A stretch of 64,000 nt of DNA from Phoma sp. XZ068 (lineage: Eukaryota > Ascomycota > Dothideomycetes > Pleosporales > Didymellaceae). Shown one piece after another: positions 1-11,034 of the stretch. The stretch lies in NCBI GenBank assembly GCA_004835665.1, contig RBKR01000003.1, positions 1,984,001 through 2,048,000 on the forward strand, read 5' to 3'. The position numbers and the translations under genes are program-made. The notes under the pieces were generated by a model. It saw only the letters and a program-made list of their open reading frames with translations. It did not search any database and was not told where the DNA came from. How positions within the stretch are numbered: position 1 is the first letter of the stretch; every line of letters begins with the position of its first letter.

Positions 1-1062
1 TTGGACTCATCATCCTTGGCGTGATTGCAGTCGGCGTGAAGACAGACATCCAACGCCCTCTCATCGAGGAGTCCGGATACCTCAACTCCTCTCTGCTCGG
101 ATGGCAGTTGGTGTACATCCTCCCCGTTGCTATCCTCACCAACGACTTCTTCCTCAGTGGATTCTGGATGCGCACTTTCGCCTCACGTACGGACAAAGAC
201 CTCTGGATCGGCGTCTCTCTCGCTTCAGTCGGTGTCCTTATCATCCTGACTCTTGTCGGTGTCTCAGGTTTGCTGGCTGCATGGAGCGGCGCATGGGACA
301 TGACGGATGAATCAACCGGGTCCCTATCCCTGTTCCTATTGCTCGCGCAGCTGCCCAACTGGGTCGTTGGCGTGGTGCTGGTCATGGTTATCTCCCTGTC
401 GACCGCGGCATTCGACTCCTTCCAGAGTGCTATGATCTCTACTGGCTCGAACGACTTCTTTCGCAACAAGCTCAACATCTGGATTATCCGCGCGTGCGTG
501 GTCGCGATCATCTTCCCTGTCGTGGTCGTCGCTCTCCGTAGCCCAGATATCCTGCAAATCTTCCTGATCAGCGATCTGGTCAGTGCCGCAGTTGTGCCAT
601 GCCTGGTCATTGGCTTGAGCGAGAAATTCTACTGGTACCGCGGCTTCGACTTCGTCATCGGCGGCTTGGGAGGAATTTTCACCGTCTTCCTCTTCGGACT
701 AGTCTACTACAACGGTGATTCTAGGCTAGCAGGTCGTCTTCTCCTCCTCGAAGGCGGACTTTATTCGAACGACTGGAGCGCATTCGGTAGGCTGACATCT
801 CTCCACTTCATATATCTCAACACTAACGCGTACAGGCGCCTTCGTTGCCGCACCCTTCGGCGGTCTCCTCTGGGCTTTCGGCGCATGCGGTCTCCGTATC
901 TCTGCTTTCTGGGTCTGGGCCAAGGTCAAGGGCCACCGCTTCACTGCGCTTGACCGCCCTATCCCCCGCCCGTTGTCTCGTCCTGGTGCGTTTGACGCCG
1001 ACGACAACAGCGCCGTGCTTGAGCATAGCGTCCAACCTGGCAAGAGCGGCAAGTTCTTCTAG
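1..1062 (+). CDS. Sodium:solute symporter family transporter, 3' part (partial at window edge)
   Basis: The gene enters from the left edge, with codons in the phase that starts at base 3, and ends at a TAG at 1060-1062. One intron at 787-835 (GTAGGC donor, CTAAC branch point, TACAG acceptor) restores the frame between residues ..SAFG and AFVAAPFGG. The visible protein has about six hydrophobic helices. It includes stretches typical of the SSS/DUR3-like superfamily, such as a helix with TNDFFLSGFWMRTFASRTDK, a STAAFDSFQSA segment and a short hydrophilic tail ending in GKSGKFF. Members are plasma-membrane symporters for urea, polyamines or other small solutes; the substrate here cannot be told. 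The N-terminal half lies outside the window, so the true start is unknown. The family call is fairly secure and the substrate is open. Confidence 0.8.
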
Positions 1063-1513
1063 ATGGATCTAGATTTGTAGAGAGCGTGGAAGAGTGATGT
1101 TGAAAGAGGAAGTGCACATGTGCGCGACTGTAATGGAGATTTGCGAGAGGGTAGAGAAGAGGATGGATAGAATGGCAGAAAGAACGTGACAGCGAGTAAT
1201 CCTATGCCTTGTTGTATATATTAGATTGAAAAATGTGTCTTCCGCGACTTTCGTAATCATACTTCCTGTTGATGCATGATGCAGTTTAGTATGGAGTGTG
1301 GTGCATCAAATACGTTCGCGATCAATACTATCCAATATCTGAGGAAAGTGCCGCATTCTGCGGATGCATTCGCTACTTCTATATCCTCTCGAGATAGTAT
1401 GATACCACCACCATGGTTGGAGAGCATCCTCCACGAACTCTAGCGCTCAGTTGCTTGCGCCAGCTATGCTGTGCTTCCAAGCAACTGGCCTTTTCTTCAA
1501 CTTTCGCAGTCCC
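1063..1513. other. Convergent 3' intergenic stretch
   Basis: This 451-bp gap separates the stop codons of two convergent genes, the symporter (+) and Plp2 (-). I see only AT-rich 3'-UTR-like sequence and no convincing reading frame. Confidence 0.5.
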
Positions 1514-2346
1514 TCAATCCCAGTCACTATCATCCCCATCCGCCTGCGCCATCGTCTTCCCCTGCCGTATCCCCGTCGTCTTCTCCCCCTCCTCCTCCTG
1601 CCCCGGTCTACGACTCAACCTCGAATCCCCCACCTTCACCGCCCCCAACTCAACCAGCACTTTCTCCCAATCCTCGGCCTTGGTACGCGGCCCATTTATC
1701 TCCTTCAGCGTAACAATCTGCTTCTTGATATCGCCGTCGCGGTACACCAGCACCGTCGGCGTGTTGCGGTCGGGGTACCCCTCTATGCACAAGTCGGCGC
1801 GCATCTGGCAAAACTTGACGTCGCCGAATTTCTGCGCGAGGATGGTCCACGACTCCATTGCGACGCGGGACTCGGTGTTTGTGCCAGTGGAGGAGGTCAG
1901 GAGCACGAAGATGTGGGCTTTGTGGCTGGCTTCGGTGACGTCGCGGCTATAGTCTGGTTTTTGCAGGTGGTAGACTTGGTTGTAGATGGAGGCGGATGTG
2001 ATGGAGGAGAGTTCGTTCATGCGCTTTTGGCTGGGCGGTATTAGCGGTTGTGCATCTGAGAAGAAGAGCTTTCGGCGCTCATCTGGAACTACGAGGAGAC
2101 ATACCGGTAGCTTTCTAGGAAGTCTTCGTCTTCCTCGTCTTCAAGTTCGGCCAGCTCGTCTAGCTCCTTTCCCTCCAGTCTGTTTTCGTGTGCGAGACGG
2201 CGTGCTTCTGAGAGAGCTTCCTCGATCATGGGTGTAGGCGAAGGCGGCTTCTCTGGAATGATGCCTTTGCTGCGCAAGATGTCGTTCCATTCTGTATCTT
2301 CGTTGGGGTCGACTTCGACATTGATGGGCATATCTGGCATCTGCAT
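1514..2346 (-). CDS. PLP2: Phosducin-like protein 2 (thioredoxin-fold chaperonin cofactor)
   Basis: The gene has two exons (2346-2105 and 2030-1514) joined across an intron with a GTATGT donor and CCCAG acceptor; the product is 252 aa. The N-terminal exon carries the Plp2/VIAF hallmark DTEWNDILRSKGIIP and an acidic helix (ELEDEEDEDFLESYR). The splice gives FLESYRQKRMNELSS, which leads into a phosducin-type thioredoxin fold (AHIFVLLTSS, FGDVKFCQMRADLCIEGYPD, TPTVLVYRDGD). It ends in an acidic DSDWD tail. Plp2 proteins bind the CCT/TRiC chaperonin and help fold actin and tubulin, and the yeast gene is essential. The thioredoxin CxxC is absent, as is normal for phosducins. The ATG at 2346 is the first in frame, and the family usually starts just before the DTEW motif. 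Cytosolic. Confidence 0.92.
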
Positions 2347-4392
2347 GATGGCGGTTGCGATGTTTAAGTGCCGGATAAGTATTTGTATTTGAGGAAGCTC
2401 TGAGATCGGTTGATGTCGATTTGAAGTTGCTGTTGTGGTGTTAAAGTTGACGCCTGAAACTTTTCCGAAGCTCTGCGCGTCAAACTCAGGGACCTGTCGA
2501 TCAACTGCCCCACCCCCACCTTCCCAAATGAGCTGCGGGGGGCCATGACGTCGATCTTGACGTTCTCGATGTTTGTCCCAGGATGAGCATAACGGCTTTT
2601 GCTGTTATCGCGAATACATCCTGAGCTTCGCCTTGGACAATGACTTCAGTGACGGATCTGCTTATATGGCGCCTTCTTGCCGCTGATCGTCCCTGCCACA
2701 AAGTTAACCAAGCCACCCACATCTAAACATGAAGCTGTGCTGCACATTGAACAACTTTGTCACGTCGGATCCGATATATCTTATTCCGACCATATCTTAG
2801 CATCTGATGCACGTCATCTCCTGATTGAAAACCGTTCGCTCCATACTGACGCATGCATGCTATGCTGCGGTTGCTCGAAACTCACTTGGAGGAGACCCGC
2901 AACTATAGGACATCAGGGTGCCTTCGAACTGGACGGATTGGAGGTCCAGCGAATGATGAATGGACGATAGTGCATGCAAGATATCGTATGACGAGTGGTA
3001 AGCCATAATTAGTTCACTCAAGGTAAAGGGTCCAGTCATGCTACAGCACGCCTAATTGCACGGTACAAGATACATCGTTATCAACATCCACCGTTTGGAT
3101 AATAAGCAGTTTTAAGTAATATTTTCGCGTTTCATAGAGCTCTATATGGCTGCTACACGGTTCTACAACTTTTGACCGTGCAGAAGCGAAGCTTCAAGGT
3201 GCCTGATCTACCCCGCAAACGCCGACTTGGTAACTGCACGTCCTGATCGGCGAGTTAGTTTGGCAAAAGCGGCTTGGAGGCGGCCAAGGTCTGGCTCTAC
3301 GGCTGACATACCGCATAGCATGCTGACTGGCTATCTTACATTGCGATTCCCAGAACGCGGTTCGTATTTAGGCATATGCAAGCCTTGCGATGCGGAGAAT
3401 CATGGCTTCGCATTGACAGTGATGTTATTTGACCAGACAGTGTTCATAACAAGCTTTTTGACACAGGCAGCGATATGCATCGGCGAAAACTTGCGATGCA
3501 CACCCTGGATGGGAGGCAACGATGACGACTGTCGTGCACGTACGGTAGCGAGACGTTCAGCCACATGCGGGAAGTTCATGGACGTTGGCTGTGCATCCGC
3601 GGCTGTGAGTGTGAGGTAGATCACGTTCAATGTATATATCATGATCTTGCTGAAACGTGTCTGTGGCTAAACGTCATGGAGGCAGCGGGGATGCGAAGCT
3701 TAGTTGTGTGCAAATGCACACTCTGGAGACCCGACGTTGGTTGTGAGATGGGCATGTTAGGCCGATTTTCTTTCCGATCGTTGTTACCCGTCTGGACGCC
3801 TATCGAACGCCAGTCTTGACCAAATAAATGTCGAGCAGATTTGTTTAGTCCCTTCGTCCTTTCAAGGTCAACGATTCGTCATGTCGATTCGATAACGACG
3901 GATGATACCAGGATTGGTAAGGTGACCATAGTCAAACAATTTGGGGATAACCCCCGTTGCAGAGTTTCAGATCCGATGCAGTTTCTCAAGCCCTGCATTC
4001 CACAATAGATCGATAGCAATGACGTCTTGATTGTGGCTGCTAGTGTCGTATGAATGCCTACAGCGGCGAGGCAGGCGAGTTGGTATGAGGGATACATGTC
4101 GAAGTTGACTTGTGCATTGAGCTGTTGCAGCCTTGGAAGGCTCAGAGTGGCATGAACCACGGGGTATTCGATACGTAGAACCAATTTTGAGTAAAAAGCA
4201 GCGTGTCATGACCGTGGAGCCGGCCATAGACAGCACACGAAACTCCTGAATCCATGCCTACAGTCTGGTGCCGCCAGCTGTGGCCCTTAGAACGCCGAAA
4301 CACGAATATTGCTCTTGCTGAAGCGAGCGTTCGAGAGAATCTTTGAACAAGAAAAGAAAGAAAATTGCACAACGACCTACGGGTGGTGAGTA
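2347..4392. other. Gene-free stretch of about 2 kb
   Basis: This lies between Plp2 and the bZIP gene, both on the minus strand. Several ORFs of 60-130 codons exist, but none shows family motifs, splice continuity or codon bias. It probably holds the Plp2 promoter and the bZIP 3' region. Confidence 0.4.
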
Positions 4393-5462
4393 TCAGATAA
4401 GCTCGTCGCCTCCGCTTCGCCTCGATACCTCGACCGCTTGCCAGATTGTGCTCTCCTCGAAAACTGGGCCATTGCCATTACACTTGGCTGTACCTTTCAA
4501 GCGTTCAACAACGTCAGTAACGTCGACCAGACCTTGCTTGACTAGTGGGTGAGCCTGGATCACGTCCCAAGCTTGAGCAGCTGGGATCTCTCTGCCCATG
4601 GTCATGTGGCGCGAGGCAGCGTGGTCTTTGTCGGCAGCATTGACAACGCTACCGTTGCTGAGCGCCTGCACGTTATAGCCTTCATCGTCCATCTCGTCAG
4701 CATCGTCTGGGAGGAGTGCGCCTGGCGACGGGTAGCTGGCCGAGACTCTCCGCGATGAAGACGGCGAGTGGCCAGAGGTGGCGCGGAGAATCTCGTTTTC
4801 GGTGCGGGCGCGCTGCAGAGCCAGCTTCAGGCGCTCGTTGTCTGACTGCAGCGAGTGGGCGTTGTTTTCGAGTGCGTTGAGCTTGGCCTCGAGATCGCGC
4901 ACATGCCGTTCTTTGCGTTCGCGGAAGGCGCGTTGGCTATATTAGGGGTTAGCGCTGCAACTCAGCAAGAATGGCCAAACAAGGGAGTCTCCATACGCTG
5001 CCCTATTCTGCGCTTTCCGCCTACTTTGCGCAGGCGTGAGGTTGACTTCCTTCTCTTCGCTGCTGCTGCGAGCCCGGCTCACACCGCCTTCGTCCATATC
5101 CCCACCAAGCCCCGAATCGACGCTACCAACCGTTGGCAGACCGTGAGGGGTCTGTAGGGTCGTAATGGCGATGTCTGGCGAGCCGCCGTGCTGCGGAGTT
5201 GGCAGCCCATGGAAGGTGAAAGCATCATAGCTGCCTGGAAACAGGCCTGCGTCGAGTTGCTCCTGTGAAGGCAGAGCCAGGGTCAGCCATTGGCAGCGTG
5301 CGGGGCTGCCGCAGCAACAAAGCCACGACATTGCAGCAGCAAAGCACTCACCACACTGTGCATTGTCTCTGGGTCGACTCCGGTGTTGGCATAGGCATTG
5401 GCCGGCATGCTGAGATATGGGTACGGCTGCTGCGAAGCGCCGTAGAAGCTGTTGTAGTCCAT
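4393..5462 (-). CDS. Yap/AP-1-type bZIP transcription factor (kapC/Fcr3-like)
   Basis: Three exons (5462-5352, 5262-4997, 4936-4393) give 306 aa. The introns use GTGAGT and GTATGG donors, and the frame is continuous at both junctions. The N terminus starts MDYNSFYGASQQPYPYL, a pattern I associate with this bZIP group. An in-frame ATG 13 codons upstream is a less likely start. The second intron falls inside the basic region and splicing rebuilds RRKAQNRAAQRAFRERKERH (about residues 118-137). This contains the Yap-type NxxAQxxFR DNA-contact motif, and a short leucine zipper follows to about residue 167. The C terminus (AWDVIQAHPLVKQG, DVVERLKGTAKCNGNGP, GGDELI) matches the kapC/Fcr3 group as I remember it. 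Such factors act in the nucleus in stress, drug and secondary-metabolite responses. The cysteine-rich redox domain of Yap1 is not evident, so a direct oxidative-stress sensor role is not supported. Confidence 0.88.
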
Positions 5463-7814
5463 GGCGGTGTTTGGGCGCTGGTTGATGGTGGTACTGACCA
5501 AGCTCTCGAGGCGGCGGGACGGACTTCAGGAAATCGGTAGTACCACGGGAATTTCGCAAGATCAAGTCTCCGGACAAAGGTGGAAACTGGGGAAGTGGAA
5601 CACGACTCTTAAATGAGTGCTGACAGCTGAAGTTCTGGACCTTATACACATGGGTCGCTATGGAGCTCAGAGGCACGTTCATTCCCGCTGCCCGCGACGT
5701 CCCAAACCTAAATCAACGCACTAGACCGACGTGCAGCATGCAGTCTGTAGGGCAACGCCATCTTCGGCCCCTACGAACCGCTGGCGGCCAACACTACGCA
5801 AGGTGGCATCTACGCCAAATTAGATTCCTCTCTGCTTCTTTCGACGTGAACGTGCAGTAATAGCAGGTTCGTGCACACCCCTCTCGTCACGCAGTCGGGC
5901 CTACCTGGGTACTTCCGCCTGAGACTATCAGATTATGCTCTAGCCACTTCATCATATTGCAAGATCTTCAACCGTATTTCCCCTTTGGCTCGCCACCAAA
6001 GCCTAGACATAGCTGAGAAACAGCTCAGTACTACTAACGGGCTCCTCTACACGTTGATGATGGCCTCACATCAACCATCTCAGTCATGCTCGGCATCTTG
6101 TAGACATGACCTCTGAAACAGCTCGAAGGCCTACCACTCTCAGCTGTAATTGCCTCGGCCTTTCTATGCACGCGCTTGGATGTTCCACACAGCCTTCACG
6201 TCCTCAAATCCCATATCAAACTCAATCGAGTATTGCATTGCGCCTCACTGGGACTGATCAGCATGTCAGCGCTAGCCTTGTCACCCCCGGGACCCTTGTT
6301 CATCGTGGAGCCGCAGATGATCATCATCTCCTCGGGTCCGACTTCATATTCTGTACCACTATATCTCATATTGGATAGTAGGCAAGACGAACGCAGTGAA
6401 CGACAGCTCTGGACTACAAGTTTGAGTTATCATTCAGCACGATGTAGTCCGTGGCGACCCTCGGGGCCCCTCTCCAAACCAGATGGGCAATCAGCCTAAA
6501 TGGTGACCAAGAATCTAGGCAGATATGCACAACTGAGGTGAGGATGTCGACGTCTAGAGTGTGTAAGGTCGTTCGCACTGCTCACTTGCACGCTAGTCTC
6601 CTTCCAGCTCATGATAACGCTCTACCTGCAGCCAGTCGCAGCCCAGGACTACACCTTGAGTCGTGAGTACCACGGTATGCACTTCAACTGACACGATTGC
6701 GCCTTCCAGGGTTCCTTTGCATACTTCTTCTAAGCCCTAGGTAATATCGCCCGCCATGCCGTACCTGAGTCCCATCGGGCGGTACTCGCTTCACGCTTAC
6801 GCCAGCATTCTGAGCAACATCTCCTTTAAGATGCGTAGGAAGCATCGTCAAACATGACTGGTCATAGCGCCCTTCTAGAGTCATCCAAATGGAATGTAGA
6901 TCTTACGCGAATCGAGAAGGACACAGGATTCCTGGGAAACCTTTCAATTCCCTAGTACCGCACAATAGTCTCCATCAGGCCAATTCCACGGCCAAGAGGC
7001 CCCCGCTACAACGCAATCAAAACAACCTCTCGGCGACCCGCTCATAAGAACATGCCCCGCCCACGCAAACGCACAAGAAACGCACGCCGTACGCAATCCG
7101 GAAAGTCGTGAGAAACCAACGTGCATCTCCTTCCTCGTCCTCGCACCAAACCACTCGACTCCAACGCCGGCCACCACACCATTCCAACGCACGCCCAGCC
7201 TCAGTCATCCACACCACGCAGCACGTCTAGATGCACGACATGTGGTTTTCACGACAGGTGTTTGCACGAGAGCGGTTCGTGCTACACAACACAACACATG
7301 CCTGTGAGTAAGCCCACGTGCCGGCTGACATGCATGGTACTTACCATGGGCGTGGGACCGACACCACGGGATACACAGGCTGTGGGGTTAGGGCTGTGGA
7401 GTAGTCGAGGAAGTGCTTGTTTGTCTTTTTATTCTTCGCTTCTTCATTCCACCTTCTTCCTCGTGCTTTGGCGTTGCATAACAGACTACTCTCCCTACAC
7501 GTGCCCAAAAGATGATCGAGATATGGACGGTAAGGTCAAGTAGGGCTGTGCAGTACCTTCACTTTAGTCGTCATATCCTTTTAATCACTCCTTACTGTCG
7601 CCATTCCGATATACAATACTAGTGTTAGGGGCCACAAGACGGTATAGTAGATGAAGTCAGTGTAACGAACTCATAAGGTACTACAAGAGCATGGGAAGAT
7701 TGATTGAAGTTATTCATTGAGAATTCATTACTATCATACTAGTTGGGATATCATATCATCGTTCCATTCCATCACATTTCATTCTAGCTGCACTCGTCCT
7801 CGTGGATGAGTCGC
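5463..7814. other. Gene-free stretch of about 2.3 kb
   Basis: This holds the bZIP promoter and the 3' side of the dehydrin-like gene. ORFs up to 140 codons (for example 7121-7543, +) have no recognisable motif and are scattered in all frames. I see no transposon ends or repeats. Confidence 0.4.
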
Positions 7815-9402
7815 TTAACCGTAGGTGCGGTCACCACCGGTAGTCTTGGATCCATCAAGATCAGAGTCGACGCGGGGGTCGAGCTTGTTCAGGAGGTTGG
7901 ATCCGTGAGGGCCAGCGGTCTCGTTGGCCTTGGAGTTACCGACCTGGCCGGGGTGGTTGGTACCGGTCAAGCCAGAGCTCTGGTTGGTGCCGAAGGTGTT
8001 GCCCTGTCCACCGTAACGGTCAGAGTCGACACGGGGGTCAGCCTTGTTGCCGAGGTGGGAGTCGTGGGGACCGGTAGGGTCAGAGTAGCCCTGGTTGCCA
8101 GTGAGGCCGGAGCCAGTGGTTCCGTGAGTGCCGTGGCTACCAGTGAGGCCAGAACCAGTGGTGTTGTGGCCGGTCAAGCCAGAGCCGGTGTGAGTGCCAG
8201 TGCTGCCGTACTGGCCAGCACCGTAGCCACCAGCACCAGAGGTGTTGCCGGCAGCACCGTAGCGGTCAGAGTCGACGCGGGGATCGGCCTGGTTGGCGAG
8301 GTGGGTGTTGTGAGGACCGGTGGGGTCAGAGCCGGTGTGGGTTCCGTGGCTGCCAGTGAGACCGGAGCCAGTGGTTCCGTGAGTGCCGTGGCTACCAGTG
8401 AGGCCAGAACCAGTGGTTCCGTGAGTGCCGTGGCTACCAGTGAGGCCAGAACCAGTGGTTCCGTGAGTGCCGTGGCTACCAGTGAGGCCAGAACCAGTGG
8501 TGTTGTGGCCGGTCAAGCCAGAGCCGGTGTGAGTGCCAGTGCTGCCGTACTGGCCAGCACCAATGCCGCCAGCACCTGCTGTGTTGCCAGCAGCGCCATA
8601 GCGGTCGGAGTCAACACGAGGGTCAGCCTTGTTGGCAAGGTGAGAGTCATGAGGACCGGTAGGGTCGGAGCGGTTGTGGGAGCCGGTCAGACCGCTGCCA
8701 GTGTTTGTGTGACTGCTGTGAGACAAACCGGCACCTGAGTGGTGGTCAGCCCTCGAATGATCTTCAAGGAGAGCTTCAGGCAACTTCTTGCCGTCAGTCT
8801 GGTAGGTTTGCTGACCAGAAGAGTGAGTCTCATTGCCGTAGCCACCAATGCTTGCAGAGTTGCCAGCGGGGCCAACACGGTCAGAGTCAACGCGAGGGTC
8901 GAGCTTGTTAGCAAGCTTGGAGTCGTGAGGGCCCGTGGGGTCGCTGCCGTGAGTGGTGCTGTGGCCTGTTGTGCCATGCGAGCCAGTCAGGCCAGAACCC
9001 GTGGTGCCATGTGTACCGTGAGTACCTGTGCTGCCAGTCAGGCCAGAGCCCGTGGTGCCATGTGTGCCGTGGGTACCTGTGCTTCCATATTGACCAGCAC
9101 CAACTCCGCCAGCGCCTGCTGTGTTGCCAGCAGCGCCATAGCGGTCAGAGTCAACACGAGGATCAGCCTGGTTGGCAGCGTGTGAGCTATGAGGACCAGT
9201 AGGGTCGTCTAATACTGTTAGAATATGCAGAAGTCGAGGTGAGAAAGAGCAACTTACTGTGTGTTGAGCCGGTCAGACCGGGGCCAGTGTGGGTGCCGTG
9301 AGTGCCAGTGGTATCAGAGTGAGTACCTGTGTGTGTGGTGTCCTTGTCCTTGTGGAGGACGTTCTCGACCTTAGCCTTGATCTTTTCCATTGTTCCAGCC
9401 AT
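7815..9402 (-). CDS. Dehydrin-like DPR-motif repeat protein (fungal hydrophilin)
   Basis: Two exons (9402-9258 and 9208-7815) encode about 512 aa. A 49-bp intron (GTAAGT donor, TATTAG acceptor) joins GSTH to NDPTGPHSSH. The protein begins MAGTMEKIKAKVENVLHKDK and is otherwise almost all Gly, Ser, Thr and His. Six copies of a DPRVDSD element are visible, each preceded by a GPH..(A/L)N(Q/K) segment; five continue with RYG or RVG and the last with LDG. Between them are 14-residue repeats of the type GSGLTGSHGTHGTT. The DPR signature defines the fungal dehydrin-like proteins (Aspergillus DprA/B/C, Tuber DHN1), which are intrinsically disordered and protect against desiccation, cold, osmotic and oxidative stress. 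No signal peptide or membrane helix is seen. The large open frames on the opposite strand are mirror artefacts of the repeats. The symbol is left empty because orthology within the Dpr group is unclear. Confidence 0.88.
8371..8496 (-). repeat. Three perfect tandem 42-bp units inside the dehydrin-like gene
   Basis: Units at 8371-8412, 8413-8454 and 8455-8496 are identical and each encodes one 14-aa GSGLTGSHGTHGTT-type repeat. A fourth identical copy lies at 8116-8157, and a diverged unit lies immediately before 8371. Because the period is 3n, gain or loss of units keeps the frame. Confidence 0.95.
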
Positions 9403-9524
9403 GTTGTGTTGTTGTTATGGGTATCTTGGTAGTTTATTGGTGAAGTGTTGTGATGGGGTAGTTGAGTGTGGTGAGTGGATGTTGTTGAGTTGTGTGATTG
9501 AGAAGACTCGAGGTCTCAATGCCT

Positions 9525-9541
9525 TCTTATATTACCATTGG
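9525..9541 (-). promoter_or_regulatory. TATA-like and CCAAT elements upstream of the dehydrin-like gene
   Basis: On the minus strand a CCAAT box (9541-9537) is followed by TAATATAAG (9533-9525), about 125-140 bp before the ATG at 9402. Spacing and orientation suit a core promoter with a 5' UTR of roughly 100 nt. This is position-based inference only. Confidence 0.35.
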
Positions 9542-9564
9542 AAGGCAGGAGCACCTCATCTTGC

Positions 9565-9738
9565 TACGTCATGTCTTGCTGGTCTTCTTCTCTCAGCATC
9601 ACCAGACGTGGCACAAACAGCGGGGACGACTGGGTGAGTCTTCCGAATCCCTGTTTCAGCATTCCTCTTTGACCATAACGGGTAGCGCCGCAAACAACAC
9701 GATCTGAGATGCCACAAGTTATGGCTCCTGTCACGTCA
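9565..9738. promoter_or_regulatory. Two ACGTCA (CRE/ATF-type) cores upstream of the dehydrin-like gene
   Basis: TACGTCA lies at 9565-9571 and TCACGTCA at 9731-9738, about 165 and 330 bp upstream of the ATG. ATF/CREB-type bZIP factors downstream of the Hog/SakA stress kinase bind TGACGTCA-like sites, which would suit a stress-protection gene. Binding is not shown. Confidence 0.3.
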
Positions 9739-10941
9739 TTTGCCATGCGGCCAGCCCTTCAGCCTCGAGCATCTCAAGCCTTTAGGTGGGGTATCTCGGC
9801 CGCTTTCTGGATCAAACGTCTCTCATCATGCCCTGGCACGTCCGTTACTTGGAACCGCCACAAGCACTGGCCACAGCGGCAGCAACAGAACCGCTTCGAG
9901 TGCTAGTTTACACAGACAAGGCTTAGTATTCCCAAACCGGCCCACAACGGACACTAGCACGTGGACGGGGCTGCGTCATTCTTTCCGAATTGTGGAGAAG
10001 AGAAAAGCTTACCTGCAACCTCAATTCCTGTTTGCTGTCAGTTGTACGTGCATTATGCCACATTCGGCCTATATAACGCAATGATCTCCAGCCGATCGGG
10101 TAGCCACACGCGCGTCTGTGGAGGTACTTGTGGCGCAAGACATGTTCGTCTGGCATCTGTGGCGTCATCCGAAGATCTCAAGTTCAGATCGGACATGTTC
10201 GTTCTGCAGACCTCCGATAGGGCATCAAAACGCTGCACGCTGTTCCTGAATGCCACACAATAGGTGGGGAATGACGGAATAGCAACGTGCCAGAAGAAAA
10301 GCTCGACCTGCATTTCGAAACGTTGGTGCTTGGAGGCGGATGCGGGCGACGACCGTCATCATGACGCGCCCCAGATCGAAATCCTCGCTTGTGGATGCTT
10401 GCCTGAACGCTATGAACGCTAAGAATAGGCAGAATAGAGCGTGGAACCACAGAAATGAAATGATCCAATCAGCCGTTGTAACAGTTTATCCGCCAGAAAG
10501 CAGGAATTGCTTGACCGCTGTTGTGGGAGCGGAAAGACATTTGGAGACGTTGCGAGCGGAGGATTGCGGAAAGGAGAGTCAAAGCGCACGGCTGGCGAAG
10601 TCTGGACCACGATCGCCACCCTGTATAAAGTACCTTGTGACTTGAATTGCATGAAGCTGCATATGGATTTGTAGTCGAAAACCATAGCATTCCCAGCAGC
10701 CTCTCCAGGAGAAGCTCCAAGCACGACCTACAGCTTGAAATGCGAGCGTTGCTCGTCACCAACCCAGGACATGGCGCCATTGCAGTGGCAATTTATCCCG
10801 CGTCGACGTGGATGTGAAGATCCTCCACGATACCACGCAACTGACGTGCTTGCCTGTAATCACGGAGTTTTGGAGATGTGACTGTGTTCACAGAGGATGA
10901 AAGGCCGTGCGCAAGTGGCCATAGCTCCAGTTGACGATGTG

Positions 10942-10949
10942 TGACGTCA
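10942..10949 (+). promoter_or_regulatory. Perfect CRE palindrome TGACGTCA before the EI24-like gene
   Basis: The full eight-base palindrome lies 86 bp upstream of the ATG at 11035. In fungi it is the consensus for ATF/CREB bZIP proteins (AtfA, Sko1, Atf1), which drive stress and spore genes. Its proximity to a gene of the spore-wall-linked Rrt8/EI24 family makes regulation by such a factor plausible. Confidence 0.45.
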
Positions 10950-11034
10950 TCGTAAACACGCGAACACAGTATTCTCTGGCTGCCTTGTCTCTCTCCACGA
11001 CATCGACAACCTAATACCTACTCCCAATCCCACC

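Larger units (their letters stand above)
9403..11034. other. Divergent intergenic region between dehydrin-like and EI24-like genes
   Basis: This 1.6-kb stretch separates two head-to-head genes and serves as both promoters. The short ORFs in it (up to 114 codons) overlap in all frames and show no family features. The putative elements are listed separately. Confidence 0.45.

Noticed and set aside
3227..3619. 130-codon plus-strand ORF in the 2-4 kb gap
   Set aside because: No motifs, no biased codon use, and overlapping frames on both strands.
7806..8738. 310-codon plus-strand open frame over the dehydrin-like gene
   Set aside because: It is antisense to the repeats of a well-supported gene and is kept open by the 3n repeat composition; no family motif.
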